Shown: piece after piece, positions 1 to 11,200 of the stretch
Layout of the letters: the number at the start of each line of letters is the position of its first letter
Position numbering within the stretch: the first letter of the stretch is position 1
DNA from: Symbiodinium natans
Lineage: Eukaryota > Sar > Dinophyceae > Suessiales > Symbiodiniaceae
NCBI GenBank assembly: GCA_905221605.1
Contig: CAJNDS010000220.1
Location: 145,001-193,877, forward strand
Direction: 5' to 3'
DNA length: 48,877 bases
Position numbers and translations under genes: made by a program
The notes under the pieces: generated by a model
Told to the model about the DNA's origin: nothing
Database searches by the model: none
The model's input: only the letters and a program-made list of their open reading frames with translations

Positions 1-245
1 GTAGTAGAGTAGGTAACCTTTAACCTTTTTGGGTTAATTCATTCCCCTTAAAATCCAAAGGTTAACACCCCTAGGCACTGGACAACTAAGATGATTGCGC
101 GAACCCACATCTGTTGCATCATCCTAAGCCCTCAAACCCTAAACCGCAGCCATTTGGCAGTTGAGACGTGGACCCCCCCAAACCCCCACCTAGAGTGCTT
201 GAACGTACCTCAACCCAAAATAAACCCTAAACCGGGGTTGAGGTC

Positions 246-368
246 CATAAACCCTAAAGCCAAAAAAACCCTAAAGCCAAAAAAACCCTAAAGCCAAAAA
301 AACCCTAAACCCTAAACCCTAAACCCTAAACCCTAAACCGTAAACCCTAAACCCTAAACCCCTAAACC
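246..368. repeat. CCCTAAA-type array, imperfect
   Basis: Begins with AAAAACCCTAAAGCC variants and ends with regular CCCTAAA. The first 245 bases hold only a diverged copy of a dispersed repeat. Confidence 0.85.
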
Positions 369-794
369 TGAGAAAAACACACCTCCTTGGCCTCGCTAAT
401 GGCGCGTGGCGGCGCCGCCGCGCGAACAGGGAGCCGCCGGGGACGAGCTTGTTCTACACTAATCCCTATTAAGGACTGTTAGCATAAGCAGGAACATCCC
501 AAGCGGTTCAAGGTATCTGGGCTTTGGGTTTTCAGGTCTAGCATCTAGCGGCAACTTAAAGTTTGGAGTGTAGGGCTTTGGATGATGGATGCACAAGCGG
601 GTTCTGAGAGAATTCTAAACCGTCGAAAGCCGTAAACATGTTTGATCCAAAGCAGGAGATCCAACTTGCCGAGCAGGGTTGGAGAACCCTTCAGGGCTTG
701 GTGCATGCAAATCCAAAGAAATTAGGGTTTGTGAGCATTCTTTGTTTCCGTGCCCTGTTAAAAAAAGCCCACGACCTGTCCATAGCCTTTCCAG

Positions 795-851
795 GAGATG
801 GCCTTAGATGAGTCGGCCAAGGCTGCGACGAGACGAGTCGCCGAGGAGCCC
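795..851 (+). CDS. Candidate 5' exon (MALDESAK segment)
   Basis: After the acceptor-like TTTCCAG, a frame begins GAG ATG GCC and stays open for about 20 codons (ALDESAKAATRRVAEEPG). The ATG at 798 could be the kinesin start codon. The 3' end is uncertain: GC or GA donors are possible at 822 and 847. It is followed by a CCCTAAA array from 897. This is inference from coding character and position only. Confidence 0.4.
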
Positions 852-896
852 GGCTTCTGAAAACCAAGGCCATCGAAGCCCTAAACTCCTACATAA

Positions 897-977
897 AAGC
901 CCTAAACCCTAAACCCTAACCCTAAACCCTAAACCCTAAACCCGAAGCCCTAAACCCTAAACCCTAAACCCTAAACC
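897..977. repeat. CCCTAAA array
   Basis: About eleven units, mostly perfect, after the candidate exon at 795. Confidence 0.9.
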
Positions 978-1012
978 CCTACATCACGCCCTGTAGGCCC
1001 GAAGCTAGCAGG

Positions 1013-1057
1013 GCCTGCGTGACCTAAATCTGCCAAAGCTCCAAAAATTTTGTGCGC
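1013..1057 (+). CDS. Candidate 5' exon (GLRDLNLPK segment)
   Basis: The segment is open after AGCAG and lies between a CCCTAAA array ending at 977 and a TTTAGGG array starting at 1081, the bracketing seen around proven exons. The translation GLRDLNLPKLQ has no recognised motif. Weakly supported. Confidence 0.25.
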
Positions 1058-1080
1058 CGGCGTGCCTCCTGTTGTTAGAG

Positions 1081-1133
1081 GTTTAGGGTTTAGGGTTTAG
1101 GGTTTAGGGTTTAGGGTTTAGGGTTTAGGGGGT
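1081..1133. repeat. TTTAGGG array
   Basis: Seven perfect units after the candidate exon at 1013. Confidence 0.9.
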
Positions 1134-1723
1134 TTCATGGCGAAGGGGCTTAGGTTACGCAACATTCCAATGATTTTGGCAGGATTTAGGGCCTGGTTTT
1201 TCAGTGGAGTGCCTAAAGACGAGGCCATCATGATGTCATACTCCTTGTACTTGTGGGCGTTGCCCAGAACTTCGAACGACCCTCAGAAGGCTCTCAACTC
1301 CCCTCACCCTCCTGGCACACCCAGACACACGTGCCCGACCAGACTCCCGACTCTCCCTCTCTCCCCTGCAACTGTTTCACAGGGGCTTTCGGGGCCACTA
1401 AACCCTAAACCCCAATCCCGAAACCCAAAACCCTAAACCCTAAACCCAGAAGGTATTTGGGGGGGCTTTAAGGGCCCTTCATCATATGTACGAATTCACT
1501 CAGGGGCACAGCAGAGGGTGGCTGGGGGTTCTCTCAACCTCTAAGGGTAGTTTCATGGTCCGTTAGTATGGCCCCTTACTCTCCCTTACCTTCTTCAAAG
1601 GGTTGCGAAGTATGGGCCGTTGGGTTCCGTAGGGTATATAAGCGGCATTTAAGGGGTCCCCATTCAAGGGCTTATTCAGAGACCATGTAACTACCTAAAG
1701 ACAACCCTGATCCCAACCGCGAG

Positions 1724-1753
1724 GAGACGGAGGTGGACGTGCCGGCGGTGCAG
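1724..1753 (+). CDS. Kinesin exon: ETEVDVPAVQ
   Basis: This 30-nt exon follows CGCGAG and ends CAG before the rare canonical donor GTAGGG. It joins in phase 0 to the VCVRVRPL exon, giving VPAVQVCVRVRPL, a plausible lead into kinesin beta-1. The exon may start earlier, after TAAAG at 1700, which adds NPDPNRE. Confidence 0.6.
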
Positions 1754-4700
1754 GTAGGGGGGTGTTAGGGCATTTTGGGCTTAGTAGGGTTAAGGGCTTA
1801 GGGGTTTGGCTTTGTAGGGTTCGGTTTAGGGGGGAGGTGGAAGATGGAGGGCTTTGGGGTTCGGCAGGGTTCGTTTGGGGTTCGGATTGTTTTTTGGGGG
1901 TGTGCGGGGGGGTGGGGGGGGGCACTTGTAGGCCCATGCGCGCCTGTTAGAGAGTCTGTCTGCCATGGACCCTAGGAGAAGTCTTGGACGGATATGCAAG
2001 GGCATATGGTCAGTTCTCGAAGTTGTGGCCGCTTTGTGGGGTGCCCTAAACCTTAGGGCCCGCCTTTTGAACAGCAACCCAAACAGGGGCCATACTTTGG
2101 AGAAATGACCATGCAAACCTACGCAAAGGGGCTTCAGGGTCTAGGGGCTTCGCAAGAAGCGCCCCCTCTCGAAGGTGTGCGTGCGCGTGCGGCCCTTGCT
2201 CGACGAGGCCAGCGCCAGTTTCCTAAGCCCTAAGCCCCAAACCCTAAACCCTAAACCCTAAACCCTAAACCACAAACCCCAAACCCCAAACCCTAAACCC
2301 TAAACCCCAAACCCTAGACCCGAAACCAGAGCAGGAGCTCCGTGCCGGGGCTTCTGCCGCAGCGCTGCGCGCAGCGCGCGGATCGGCGCCTGGGAGGAGT
2401 TGAGGGTTTAGGGTTTAGGGTTTAGGGTTTAGGGTTTAGGGTTTAGGGTTGAGGGTTGAGGGTTGAGGCGTCAGGGCCTTGGTTCTTGTGTGTGTACACA
2501 GAACCAGAGTGAAACATCGCACATCCGTTCCGGTTCCAGGGGCCACTTCGGCTTGGGCTGTGGGTGCTTGGGGTTTCTGGTCTTGGGGGGGAGAGAGTTT
2601 TGCCGGTCGTTGGGCTCAGGCTTTCGGTCTTTCCTCAAGGGAATTGTGGACGTGAAGGCCGCTTCGGCGATTTAGGATAAGAAGGCAGCATTCATCCCTC
2701 CCTCTTCCCCCCCCCCCCCCCCCATGGTGTCTGGTTTTGGTTTTGGGTGGTGGTGATTGTGCCTTGAGGGTTTTGGCACTTCAGGGCTCTCTTTGCCTGA
2801 AGGGGTTTGGCGCCTAAAGTGTTTAGGCCTGCTTTAGGGTTATGGTTTAGGGGTTTAGGGCTTTAGGGGTTTAGGGTTAAGGGTTGCTGCTGGGGCAAGG
2901 CACGCTGGGTTCATGTCAGGTTCTTGTTGAGGACTTTGCAGGGGGCGTTATTCCTGCTAGTAGTAAGTCTGAATATGAAAGGCCTATAAAAGCTAAACTC
3001 CGACTTTGCAGGGGGCTTCATTCATGCTAGTTGTAAGTCTGAATATTATGAAAGCCCTAAATCCTAAACGCTGATTGTATGGCATTGATGAGTAGTATAA
3101 GGATTGTATGAATGCAGGTGCTGAAAAGGCGGTCCTAATGCAAAGCAGCCCCACATGGACATCCACTTAGGTGACTCTCTCCCTGTCAGAGGGCAATGAG
3201 GCTCGGGGGGTTGTTGCAGCAGGGATCCTAAACTAGGTACCATTTTGAGATCCTCATTGAGCAGCTGAGCCCTGGTTGCACACAGTCGGATAGTGTTCGG
3301 GATACCGATACCAAGTAGACCATTCAAGCTCGAAGCCCTCAACCCTTCGACGGAGGTTTTGGTACCATAGCGCTCACCGTCGAAATGTCTAAAAGGCTCT
3401 AAGAGGTCAGGGTTCCTTTGGAGTGTGCTTGACGAGTTGCCCAGCTGCTAGTACCGACCATGTGCTTCTGCAGTATGCAACGCCATGAGAGGCCATGCAA
3501 AGGCCATGCAAAGGCCATGAGAGGGCCATGAGAGAGGCCACAGTGCAGTCAGGAGAACATTGCGGACCGAGACTGCCGGCGTGTGCGGAAGCCGCAGGAG
3601 TTTTCCTTCAGCTTCTTGGATGCTCAAAGGCTTAGGGTCCTTCGGGTTGAGGTTTATCCAGGGAATCCAGCTTTTGTGACAGCGTTGGCCGTTCTGTTCC
3701 GAAGCCCTACCTGCAAAGCAAGATCTTGCGCGGAAAGTTCTTGGTGAATATCCTGCTTGGACAGGGCTGTAGCCTTAGAACTGACTGTAGACATTGCACG
3801 CTTAGTATCTCCGCAGGGAATCTTCAACATGTTTTGTCTTTTCGGTTTAGGTCTAGAGCTCTTGGGTTTACTAAGACCTACTTAGTACGGGGCGAAGTTT
3901 TTTGAACTTACGAGCGTTATGAATATAATCTTGTGCTTGGAGATTCAACCCTGCAAGTTTTATGTGATTGGGCCAAGGTGTTGGATACATGGGCTCAAGC
4001 CCGAAGCCCCGAACCCCCGCGCTGCTGAGCCACACAAGCCGGGAAGCCCCTAAAGCCTACACCCTGCTCCCCAGATGAAACCCCAAAACCCTTAAACCAT
4101 CCTAAAACCTAAACCCGAAACCCTAAACCCCTAAACCCCTAAACCAAAACCCCAAAACCCTAAACCCTTTACCCTAAACCCTAAAAACCTAAACCTCTGC
4201 AGAGGTTCTGTTTTTGGACCGGAGAGCCGCCGGTCGACGTTCAGCGTGTTGGGGCCGGCTGGGGTTTCAGTGAAGGAAGAGGCATCCTGTAAACATGTCT
4301 TTGCATGACTGCCATGTTTTATACTCAAGCCCCTCAGAGTTGATACTATTACTGTTGTAATCTTAGTAGTAGAGTAGGTGCCCTTTAACCTTTTGGGGGT
4401 ATGATAATCCCTCTGAAATCCCAAAGGGTAACCTTGGGTTCCCCCAGGTTGACGAGCCCCGAGCACGAAACGGTGCCATGCAAGCAAACCGTCGAAGCTG
4501 ACAGGACTAAAACGCTGAAATAGGGAGTTGGGCACCCGATCCCCCCATCTAACTCTTCACCGGAATACATAATACATGGGGTGCACAATGTCTCATGTCC
4601 CTGCTCAGAACCAGTAAGCAAAGGCAGTCAAGAAGATGTGTACGACGGCCTCAAGCTGGACGCGCTGATGCGAAAGGCTTGTGCTGGGGAGGGGGTTTAC

Positions 4701-5176
4701 TTGGAGGTTCATGGAATGCCTCCAAAATCAGCAGCAAGCACGGGCAGGGTATAAAGAGCAGCGCGATGTCTGATTTCACGAAGGTTGGTGTTCTTTGCCC
4801 CGCATAGGTCGCGGCTGGGTACCATGCCACAGTCTTCGCGTATGGTCAGACAGGACGCCTGCAGGGGCGACCCAACAGGGGCCTGGTTGGTGTTTTGGCG
4901 GTTCAGGGGCCCTAAGCCCGAAGCACCCACGTGACTTGCTAGGGGGCCGAGGAGCCTGGCCGTCCGACTCCATGATCATGGAGTCAGGGCCAAAACCCGG
5001 AACCTCCATGTAACCCGTAACCCTAAACCCTAAACCCTAAACCCCAAACCCCAAACCCTAACCCCTAACCCCTAACCCCTAACCCCTAACCCCTAACCCC
5101 TAACCCCTAACCCCTAACCCCTAACCCCTAACCCCTAACCCCTAACCCCTAAACCCTAAACCCTAAACCCTAAACC

Positions 5177-5208
<32 letters not shown>

Positions 5209-8200
5209 ACCCTAAGCCACCCTTCCCAAACCAGGATCGGGGAAGACGTACACCATGGAGGGCTACCGCTACCGACCCGACGCCAAAGCTGCGGATGCCG
5301 GGAAGCCCCAGGCCTCGCGAGAGGGCCCCTGGAAGGGATTTCGGTGGGGGTTAGGGTTTAGGGTTTAGGGTTTAGGGTTTGGGGTTTAGGGTTTAGGGTT
5401 TAGGGTTTAGGGTTTAGGGTTTAGGGTTTAGGGTTTAGGGTTTAGGTTTAGGGTTTAGGGTTCAGGGGTACGTTATTATTGGGGTCCTCATCTTCAGGAA
5501 ATCCTACTATTTGGGGACTGTCCATGATTTTCGTAAACCCCCATTTCGGTGGGGGTATGAAGGGGGTTTAAAATGGGGTTATGAGGGGGACCTGGGGCTC
5601 CTGAGAGACACTTTCAGTCACTGCGCTGCAGCTTCTTCAACGATTCTCGATCCTGTGTCGGATCAGGTTTGGCAAGGGGCCCGCCCTAAACACCACATTC
5701 CGCACGAACGAACTTCATGGCTCCATTTAATCCCTGATTCCGGCGAGGCCTGTGTTCATACGACCACTCCCGAGCGATTGGGTGTGACGCTTGGCGCAAA
5801 GAGTGCCGCTGCGCGTCCGTGGGTTAGGCTGATGGAGCTGCATTGTCAATTGTCTACTCCCGAATCTGTGGACCCTAAACCCTAAACCCTAAACCCTAAA
5901 CCCTAAACCCTAAACCCTAAACCCTAAACCCTAAACCCTAAACCCTAAACCCTAAACCCTAAACCCTAAACCCTAAACCCTAAACCCTAAACCCTAAACC
6001 CTAAACCCGAAACACTAAACCCTAAACCCTAAACCCTAACCCGAAAACCCGAAACCCGAAACCCGAACCCTCCCGAAAACCCGAAACCCTAAACCCTAAA
6101 CCCTAAACCTAAACCCTAAACCCTAAACCCTGAACCCTGAACCCTGAACCCTGAACCCTGAACCCTGAACCCTGAACCCTGAACCCTGAACCCTAAACCC
6201 TAAACCCTAAACCCTAAACCCTAAACCCTAAACCCAGGCTCAGGCGCTAGGATGGGACTTCTGACACGCTGGTCTCGAGTCTTGTGACCAGTCAGGATAC
6301 CCCGTGTGTTGCACAGACTCTTCGCCTATGTGGAGAAGCTGCAACAAGAGGCCCAGCTAACAAGGGGTTGGTCCAGTCTTGGTATTCCTGAGAAGAAGGA
6401 TCCCTCTTTCGAATCTAGCGAGAAGAGTTCTACCGTAAAGCTTCCTAAAAAGGGAATGGTATTTCTGGAACCCCCCCCCCCCCGCGGAGCTGTGAAAGCT
6501 GGCAGCTCCCTACCATACCTCCAGCCAGTTTAGAGTCAGGGGTTTGGGAGCCGGTGCGCCACGAAGAAAAGTCTCTTCTCAGGGGCCTTTTTGGGACCGA
6601 AGGCTCCGCCCACCCACCACAAGTGTCTCTTACGGGGTTTCCCTCAGCCTTTATCCCCTAAGCCTTGAACCATCCCAAGCCACGTGTGGAGGAGGCAGAG
6701 GAGACCTTCAGCGTGAGCATCTCCTTCTTGCAGATCTATCAGGAACCCTGGTTTGGGGGGGGGGGGGGGGCAGGCTTTCGGTGTTCCGGGGCTTGTAGGG
6801 TTTATTGGGAGGTCAGGGCGGTCAGGGTGGTTTAGTAGATTGAATTGGGTTATCTTCTTCGTTGGTATCGGTACTTTATGGCGCTATACACCCTAAAGCT
6901 CTAAGTCGGGTTGGGGTTAGACGGGTTTCAGGATTCGGGGCTTCGACTAAGGGCTTGCGCAGGAGGCTCTTCGGGCTTAGGGTTTCGGCTGGATGGGTAA
7001 GGGTTCATGGTTTGGCTTCAAGGCCTCGAACCCGAAATCCGGAGCTCTAAACCCTAATTGCACCCTGAACTCTAAACCTTGCTCCGCTTGAAAGGAGCGC
7101 ATTTTCGATTTGCTGAATCCAGCGCCCGTTGTGCCAACCGGCATCCCGGCTCAAGGAATTCGTTCCACACGCCGGGGCTGCGGTTTGAGGGTTGACGATT
7201 GCAATCTTGTACAACATAGGCGCGCATTTCATTTGGTTTTGGTGTGTGGTTTCTGCAGTATCGCATCGGTCCTTCCTAGCATTATGTGGACATGTCTTCG
7301 TAGCATCCAGCCCCTATATACAGTTACAGTTACAGTACAAGTCGTGGAGTTTACAGAACGTTTTTTAGTGGCAGGTTGTGCCCTCACCCTAAACCCTTCA
7401 AGACGTGAAGCCTCCGAACAACACCAGAGAGCTACTCTGATACCGTAGAGCTTGAACCCTCGAACCCGAACTCCCAAACCCCATGCTTGAAAGAATTGCT
7501 AGGACCAGGAGTAGGCCCCTTTTTCCTTTTTCTAGGGTTGGGGGTTCCCTTATAATCCCCTTAAAACCCAAAACGGGTACCCTTTTTATTCCTAGGTTAC
7601 TCCCGGGTCTAGATTAGGGCCCTTCATCTTTTGGATACCTCGAGTAACAGGCTCGTGGTATTGTAAAAGGCACCCCGAAGCCTTAATAACCCTGCGGCTT
7701 GCCCCGCGCCTCAGCCCTCACAGCGTATATTTGCATCCCTGCACCTAGCCAAAATGATCCCAAACCCTACTCACCCTGTTACCCAAAGCCCTACCCCGAC
7801 TTACCCTGCATTACACTCCCGGAGTGCCTAATTCTAAATGACCCGAACTATACCCTAGGCCCTAATTTCCCTGAACCCGAAACCCAAAACCCGAAACCCT
7901 AAACCCTAAACCCTAAACCCCAAACCCTAAACCCTAAACCCTAAACCTAAACCCTAAACCCCCAAAGCCGGCGCCAGGCTTCGGCCAGACCGAGGACAGC
8001 GGGCTGCGGCTGCGCTGGGACGCGTCGCGGGAGCACTTCTACGTGGAGAACCTCTTCGTGCCGCGCAGCCGCCCTTGCAGGGTTTAGGGTTTAGGGTTTA
8101 GGGTTTAGGGTTTAGGGTTTAGGGTTTAGGGTAAGGGGTACTTGGAGGTTCATGGTGCTTATTAACCAAGTGAGCTGTACTTATAACCCACTTATAGGCC

Positions 8201-11200
8201 CCTCAAGTGCCCGAATAGGGTTTGCAGGGTTCTAGGGTTGAGGGTGGGGGGTACAGGGTTTAGGATTTGGGGAAGAAAGGGTTTGGGGTTATTGAGGGAG
8301 AAGAGAAATTGAGGCTTTGCAGCTGTACAAATTCAATAGGTCGGGTTGGGCAGGGACAGCTCTTGGCCACGTTCTAGAAAGCGCCCGCCACCTACCACTC
8401 CCATCCGCCAAGCTAGCTCTGTGTTGGTTGTTGGTTGCGGATTGCTTTTACTCCTAGAGGGAGGGCAGAGATCAGAGACGAGCCAACATGTTAGTGCCTG
8501 GTCGTGAGTTTCAGAGTCCAGGGAACCACCGATTGAACTTGCCACCACTTTGGACCCCACTATAGGTACCAGTGCACCTCGGCGGAAGATGCGCTGAAGT
8601 TCTACAATGCCGGCGTCCAGCGTACCTCGGCAACATCCTTCGCAGACCCACGCCCCAACCCTAACCCCAAACACCAAACCGAGAAGCCCAGAATCTGGCC
8701 CTCATTCCCCAAATTCTTGCCCCTAACCGGGGTCTAGAGGTTAGGGTTTGCAGTGGTTTCGGGAGTTGGATAGGGCTTCAGCATCCCTATCCCAGGTAAG
8801 CACATGGCTTCCACGGCCATGAACATCGCGTCCTCGCGCTCGCACACGGTGCTGCCTGGCTAGTGGGACCCGAAGCAGCGGGCTTGCAGCTCGGGGTTCA
8901 GGTTCTAGGGGCCGAGAAAGGCTTCGGCACATAGCAACTCAGCAATATGCCTTTGAGGATGTTTCTTATTGAGTCCTATACGGTTAACCCTAGATTGTCA
9001 AACATGCGCACCTTCGCGACACAAGACGTGCAAGTTTCCTTTATGGGCTTTTTTAGGAGCATTCTGCAACTAGAGCTCCATGGACCAGATAGAATAAGAG
9101 AATAAGAGCCACAGGTCTCAGAGTGGTCTTAGGTCCTCGTTGTCTCGCAATCATAGTCTTAGTCTGCCCTGGCTGAGGCTGATGCTGACGCTCCTTCGTC
9201 GGTCACACACTCAAGTTGGAGCTACCAAGAGAGCCCAGCACTCCTTCCAGCCGTGTACCTGTATAGAGTTCATAGCAAGGACCACAAAATCGTTCAAGGC
9301 TTAAGGCATACCCACAACTTGAAGGGAGCATTCGGCTCCCTGGATTTCTGTGTCGAGCGCTCGCAGTATGGGATCCGTTGTGGCTCATGGCGTACGGTTG
9401 AGGATTTAGGGCACTGCAAGGAGTCTCCAATGCACGTCAGCAACTCAACGCGGGCAATCTGCTCCCAGACAAAACCCCGGGCCCCGAGTAGTATCTTGGG
9501 GTTTTGAGGTTGAGACTTACGATCGATATTTCGATGGGGATTGGGGGGTTGGATGTCCTTTGAGGGCGAACCCCCTCCCCACACCCGGACCCACCCCCCG
9601 AACCCTCAAGACCCTTAAAGGTTTGAACCCTAGACCCTAAACATCCCTAAACCCTAAACCCTAAACATCCCTAAACCCTAAACCCTAAGCCCTAAACCCT
9701 ATATCAAGTTCCAAACCCTGAAGCCCGAATCCCAAGTCCGGAACCTTAAGCCATCCCTATAAGCCTAAACCCTAAACCCTAAACCCTAAACCCTAAACCC
9801 TAAACCCTAAACCCTAAACCCTAAACCCTAAACCCTAAACCCTAAACCCTATAAGCCATTCCCTTAGGTCCGCTCTTGCCGAGACGAGCGAGCTGGGGGC
9901 AGGCGAAGCGGCCCCAGAGTCGGTTTCGGGTTTAGGGTTTTAGGGTTTTGGGGGTTTAGGGGTTTAGGGTTTTAGGGGTTTAGGGGTTTAGGGTTTAGGG
10001 TTTAGGGGTTTAGGGGTTTCAGGTTTAGGGGTTTAGGGGTTTCGGGTTTAGGGTTTTAGGGTTTGAGGGGTTTAGGGGTTTACGGGTTTAGGGTTTAGGG
10101 TTTAGGGTTTCGGGTGTGTGTTTGGGGTCCCCTTTGAAACGGCCCATAACGGCCCCAGTGTATGCTAGACCATCGTGTGGGGCTGTTCCGAAGGCCTGGG
10201 TTTGTTGTTTCACTGCTCAAGAGGTCACTCTAAGAGGGGGCCTTAATTTAAGGAAGCTACCACTTGCCCCCAAACAATGCCCCAAAATCATGGAACCCTA
10301 AACCCTAAACCCTAAACCCTAAACCCTAAACCCTAAACCCTAAACCCTAAACCCTAAACCCTAAACCCTAAACCCTAAACCCTAAACCCTCAGCCCTAAG
10401 CCTTAAGCCCTAGGCCCTAAGCCCTAAACCCTAAATCCTAAACCCTAAACCCTAAACCCTACCCCCTAAACCCTCGCGTGCCCGCGCTCCTCGCGGAGGC
10501 GAAGCGGTGCGTGAGGTGACCTCGAACCTGACATTGGTGGACCTGGCAGGCCGACTCTCCAAACCCTGAACTCTGTTTCGGAGCCGGAAGGCCAAAAGCC
10601 CAAACCCTAAACGGCAGTCCGCACGACCGCATGCATAAACCCTCAACCTAGCGACCCTAGACCCCTAAATCCCACCCCAAACGATTTGGTGCCCCAAGCC
10701 CTTAACAGCCCCCAAATCCCCCAAAGACCCGGAAAACCCCAAAACACGCCCCAGACGCGTGAGGCTCTGAGAAGGCTGCGGCCGCCAACGAGGGGAACCC
10801 TGAGCGCTTCAAGGCTCCGTTTGCGGGGTCCAGCCACAGAGTTTGTATAGGGTTTAGGGCTTCGGGCTTAGGGCTTAGGGCTTAGGGTTTAGGGTTTAGG
10901 GTTTAGGGGTTAGGGTTAGGGTTTAGGGGGGTGAAGAAGCAATATAAAGCAGACATCGATATATGTGTTGTGAGTATATTTGCTTGTTTGCTGAGATCGC
11001 CAGAGCAGGCGAAACAGTGCCCCCGCAAAGCACACCGACCGAGAAAGAAGGCCTCGAAGCCCAACTCGCCAAAAACCCTAAATCTCGTCAGCAAGTCCTT
11101 CAGCCTGATCCAGGAGGCGGTGAACATCAACCAGTCCCTTTTCGTGCTCCGGCGCGTGATCACGGCCCTCAGCCGACGGGAGGGAGGCCAGGAGGAGGAC

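Noticed and set aside
5873-6236. CRISPR array
   Set aside because: The units are contiguous 7-mers without spacers, in a eukaryotic gene context.
8741-8932. Minus-strand frame over the switch I exon
   Set aside because: Antisense of a proven kinesin exon.
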